A stretch of DNA of 64,000 nucleotides from Bacteroidota bacterium (GTDB lineage Bacteria > Bacteroidota > Bacteroidia > Chitinophagales > LD1): contig CANJZE010000019.1 in assembly GCA_947479455.1 (NCBI GenBank), forward strand, positions 31,807 through 95,806, read 5' to 3'. A program made the translations under genes and the position numbers. Each line of letters starts with the position of its first letter. Positions within the stretch are counted from its first letter, which is position 1. The notes under the pieces are model-generated. The model was not told the DNA's origin, did no database searches, and saw only the letters and a list, made by a program, of their open reading frames with translations. Below, piece by piece: positions 63,277-64,000 of this stretch.

Positions 63277-63559
63277 GGTAAAGACGTTTAAGTTTTCCCT
63301 TGGTCTGCCATACATTAAAAGGTCTAATCTTTCCCTTTCTTAAAACGAAGATAACGGAAATAATTCGCTTGTGGTTCGATTCGCCCACACAAATAAATCG
63401 CAACTCTTCGGTTATTTCATCCGCATAAGTTTCCAAAATAATTCTATTCGGGTCGGCAAACACAGCAATTACTTCCGAAAGATTTGTTTTTCTCTTTTCA
63501 CAAGCAAGATTCAACTTTTCAATGTTGCCGGCATCAAAAAGAAACGTATTGGTGCTCAT
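63260..63559 (-). CDS. brnT: BrnT-family ribonuclease toxin
   Basis: 99 residues, normal for BrnT. The family starts with a short 'F.WD..K...N..KH...F.EA..VF.D' pattern; here it appears as FLFDAGNIEKLNLACEKRKTNLSEVIAVFADPNRIILE, followed by EELRFICVGESNHKRIISVIFVLRKGKIRPFNVWQTKGKLK. The strand-turn R and H residues fit the RelE-like fold. It inhibits translation by RNA cleavage and is neutralised by the downstream antitoxin. Confidence 0.85.
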   Translation of the reverse strand: MSTNTFLFDAGNIEKLNLACEKRKTNLSEVIAVFADPNRIILETYADEITEELRFICVGESNHKRIISVIFVLRKGKIRPFNVWQTKGKLKRLYHENKK

Positions 63560-63688
63560 AGTTTAAATATAAAAAAGAGAAGAAAAATTTTTTAACGAAG
63601 CCCTCTTCAAATCCCCGCACTTATTCCCACTTCCTCATCAGCTAAAATTAATCGCCTTCTGCATTCATCTTATCTTTATTCGTGCCGC
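63560..63688. other. Intergenic spacer
   Basis: An AT-rich promoter region for the divergent BrnT gene and the interrupted signal-peptide gene. TATCTTTA (63670-63677 region) resembles a TAnnTTTG -7 box, 12-20 nt before the ATG at 63689. Nothing else is seen. Confidence 0.4.
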
Positions 63689-63747
63689 ATGAAAATCAGC
63701 AGCATTGCTTTTATGTTTCTAAGCGTTTCGGATTTTGCGCAAACCAA
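63689..63747 (+). pseudogene. Signal peptide of an exported protein gene interrupted by IS256
   Basis: An ATG at 63689 starts a frame MKISSIAFMFLSVSDFAQTK, which is a good signal peptide (n, h and c regions, then A-Q cleavage). The frame is cut at 63748, where an IS256-type end begins (GAGTCTGTTCAACAAACTG). The remainder of the target gene should continue on the other side of the element, outside the window. A target duplication of 8-9 bp would lie at 63739-63747 (e.g. gcaaaccaa). Confidence 0.65.
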
Positions 63748-64000
63748 GAGTCTGTTCAACAAACTGTGTCAAAAATTAAATTTGATACAGCATGGAAGAA
63801 AAAAACAAAGAAGGATTCGACTTCAAGAAGTTTGAATCAGATGCCATTGAATAATTACGTTCAGGCAAAAAGTTAGAGGGTAAAGACGGCATTCTTGCCC
63901 CTTTAATTAAGCAACTTGTAGAAGCCAGTTTAAACGGAGAGATGAACGCTCATCTCTCGGAAGCTAAGCGTGTAAACAGGCGCAATGGCAAAGCCGGCAA
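63748..64000 (+). mobile_element. IS256-family insertion sequence, left end and transposase start (partial)
   Basis: The terminal inverted repeat begins GAGTCTGTTCAACAAACTGTGTC at 63748, in the style of IS256 ends. The transposase frame starts at ATG 63792 (MEEKNKEGFDFKKFESDAIE) but meets TAA at 63852-63854, then continues in the same frame as LRSGKKLEGKDGILAPLIKQ...GEMNAHL...RRNGKAGK to the window edge. This matches the IS256 mutator-type N-terminus (GKDGxLAPxxKxLxEAxLxGEMxxHL). The DDE catalytic domain lies outside the window. If TAA was CAA (Gln), the ancestral frame is continuous. Confidence 0.85.

Noticed and set aside
1..64000. CRISPR arrays, tRNA or rRNA genes
   Set aside because: No regularly spaced direct repeats with unique spacers were seen, and no tRNA-like T-arm (GTTCGAATC type) in the spacers, although a systematic scan was not possible.

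Overview
The window comes from a chromosome of the phylum Bacteroidota, probably an environmental lineage near Chitinophagales/Sphingobacteriales. The evidence is many secreted proteins ending in type IX secretion (T9SS) C-terminal sorting domains, Bacteroidota-typical families (DUF3109, DUF4442, a second tetrapyrrole-methylase-fold RsmI-like protein, short-form Psd), TAnnTTTG-type -7 promoter boxes, almost no Shine-Dalgarno sequences, and AT-rich spacers. No rRNA, tRNA or CRISPR array was seen.

Layout. 1-6.7 kb (- strand): 5' part of a large PKD-repeat surface protein, a membrane patatin-like phospholipase, and a membrane metallophosphoesterase gene broken by an in-frame TAA. 6.8-11.2 kb (+): tandem amidohydrolase-family proteins, the second without metal ligands. 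11.2-15.5 kb (-): Ig-like lipoprotein, mnmG and ybeY. 15.7-17.6 kb: M43-type secreted metalloprotease. 17.7-23 kb (-): XRE regulator, diiron protein, ParE-type toxin-antitoxin pair, mfd. 23.1-32.2 kb (+): T9SS protein, paired small lipoproteins, DUF3109 protein, class A PBP, RelE-type toxin-antitoxin pair, RsmI-like methylase, TauD-like dioxygenase, bile-acid:Na+ symporter-like carrier. 32.2-35.7 kb (-): psd, L,D-transpeptidase, a 0.5-kb intergenic region with clustered DnaA-box-like sequences, nadD, corA. 35.7-43.4 kb: TrmH/SpoU methyltransferase and MFS transporter joined by a perfect 27-nt inverted repeat, WYL regulator, small hypotheticals. 43.4-54.2 kb (+): run of T9SS cargo genes (C25-like/BNR proteins, a PHB-depolymerase-like esterase, an Ig/SprB-like protein) and an AHSA1-type protein. 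54.2-56.6 kb (-): fatty acid desaturase and M29 aminopeptidase. 56.8-62.8 kb (+): DUF4442 protein, toxin-antitoxin pair, nucleotide-transporter/HEAT protein with a cyclic-nucleotide-binding partner, T9SS protein. 63-64 kb: BrnT/BrnA pair, then the left end of an IS256-family element inserted in a gene for an exported protein.

Most notable points. (i) Four copies of the 13-mer TGCCACGTGGMAC, resembling parS, lie between 14.8 and 30.6 kb (two beside mnmG), and a cluster of DnaA-box-like 9-mers lies at 33.7-34.1 kb. Together they suggest that this is the replication-origin region. (ii) Three genes are interrupted: a CAA-to-TAA-type stop in the phosphoesterase, a T-run frameshift in a BNR protein, and a signal-peptide gene hit by IS256 whose own transposase carries another CAA-to-TAA-type stop. 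(iii) Several classes of dispersed repeats have invaded coding sequence, including signal peptides, the TrmH/MFS junction and a loop of the amidohydrolase. (iv) Three otherwise unrelated secreted proteins share a nearly identical T9SS sorting cassette, and two neighbouring BNR-type genes share a leader motif at identical spacing. I did not recognise a wholly new multi-gene system. The best candidates for follow-up are the origin/parS region and the transporter-HEAT-cNMP pair.
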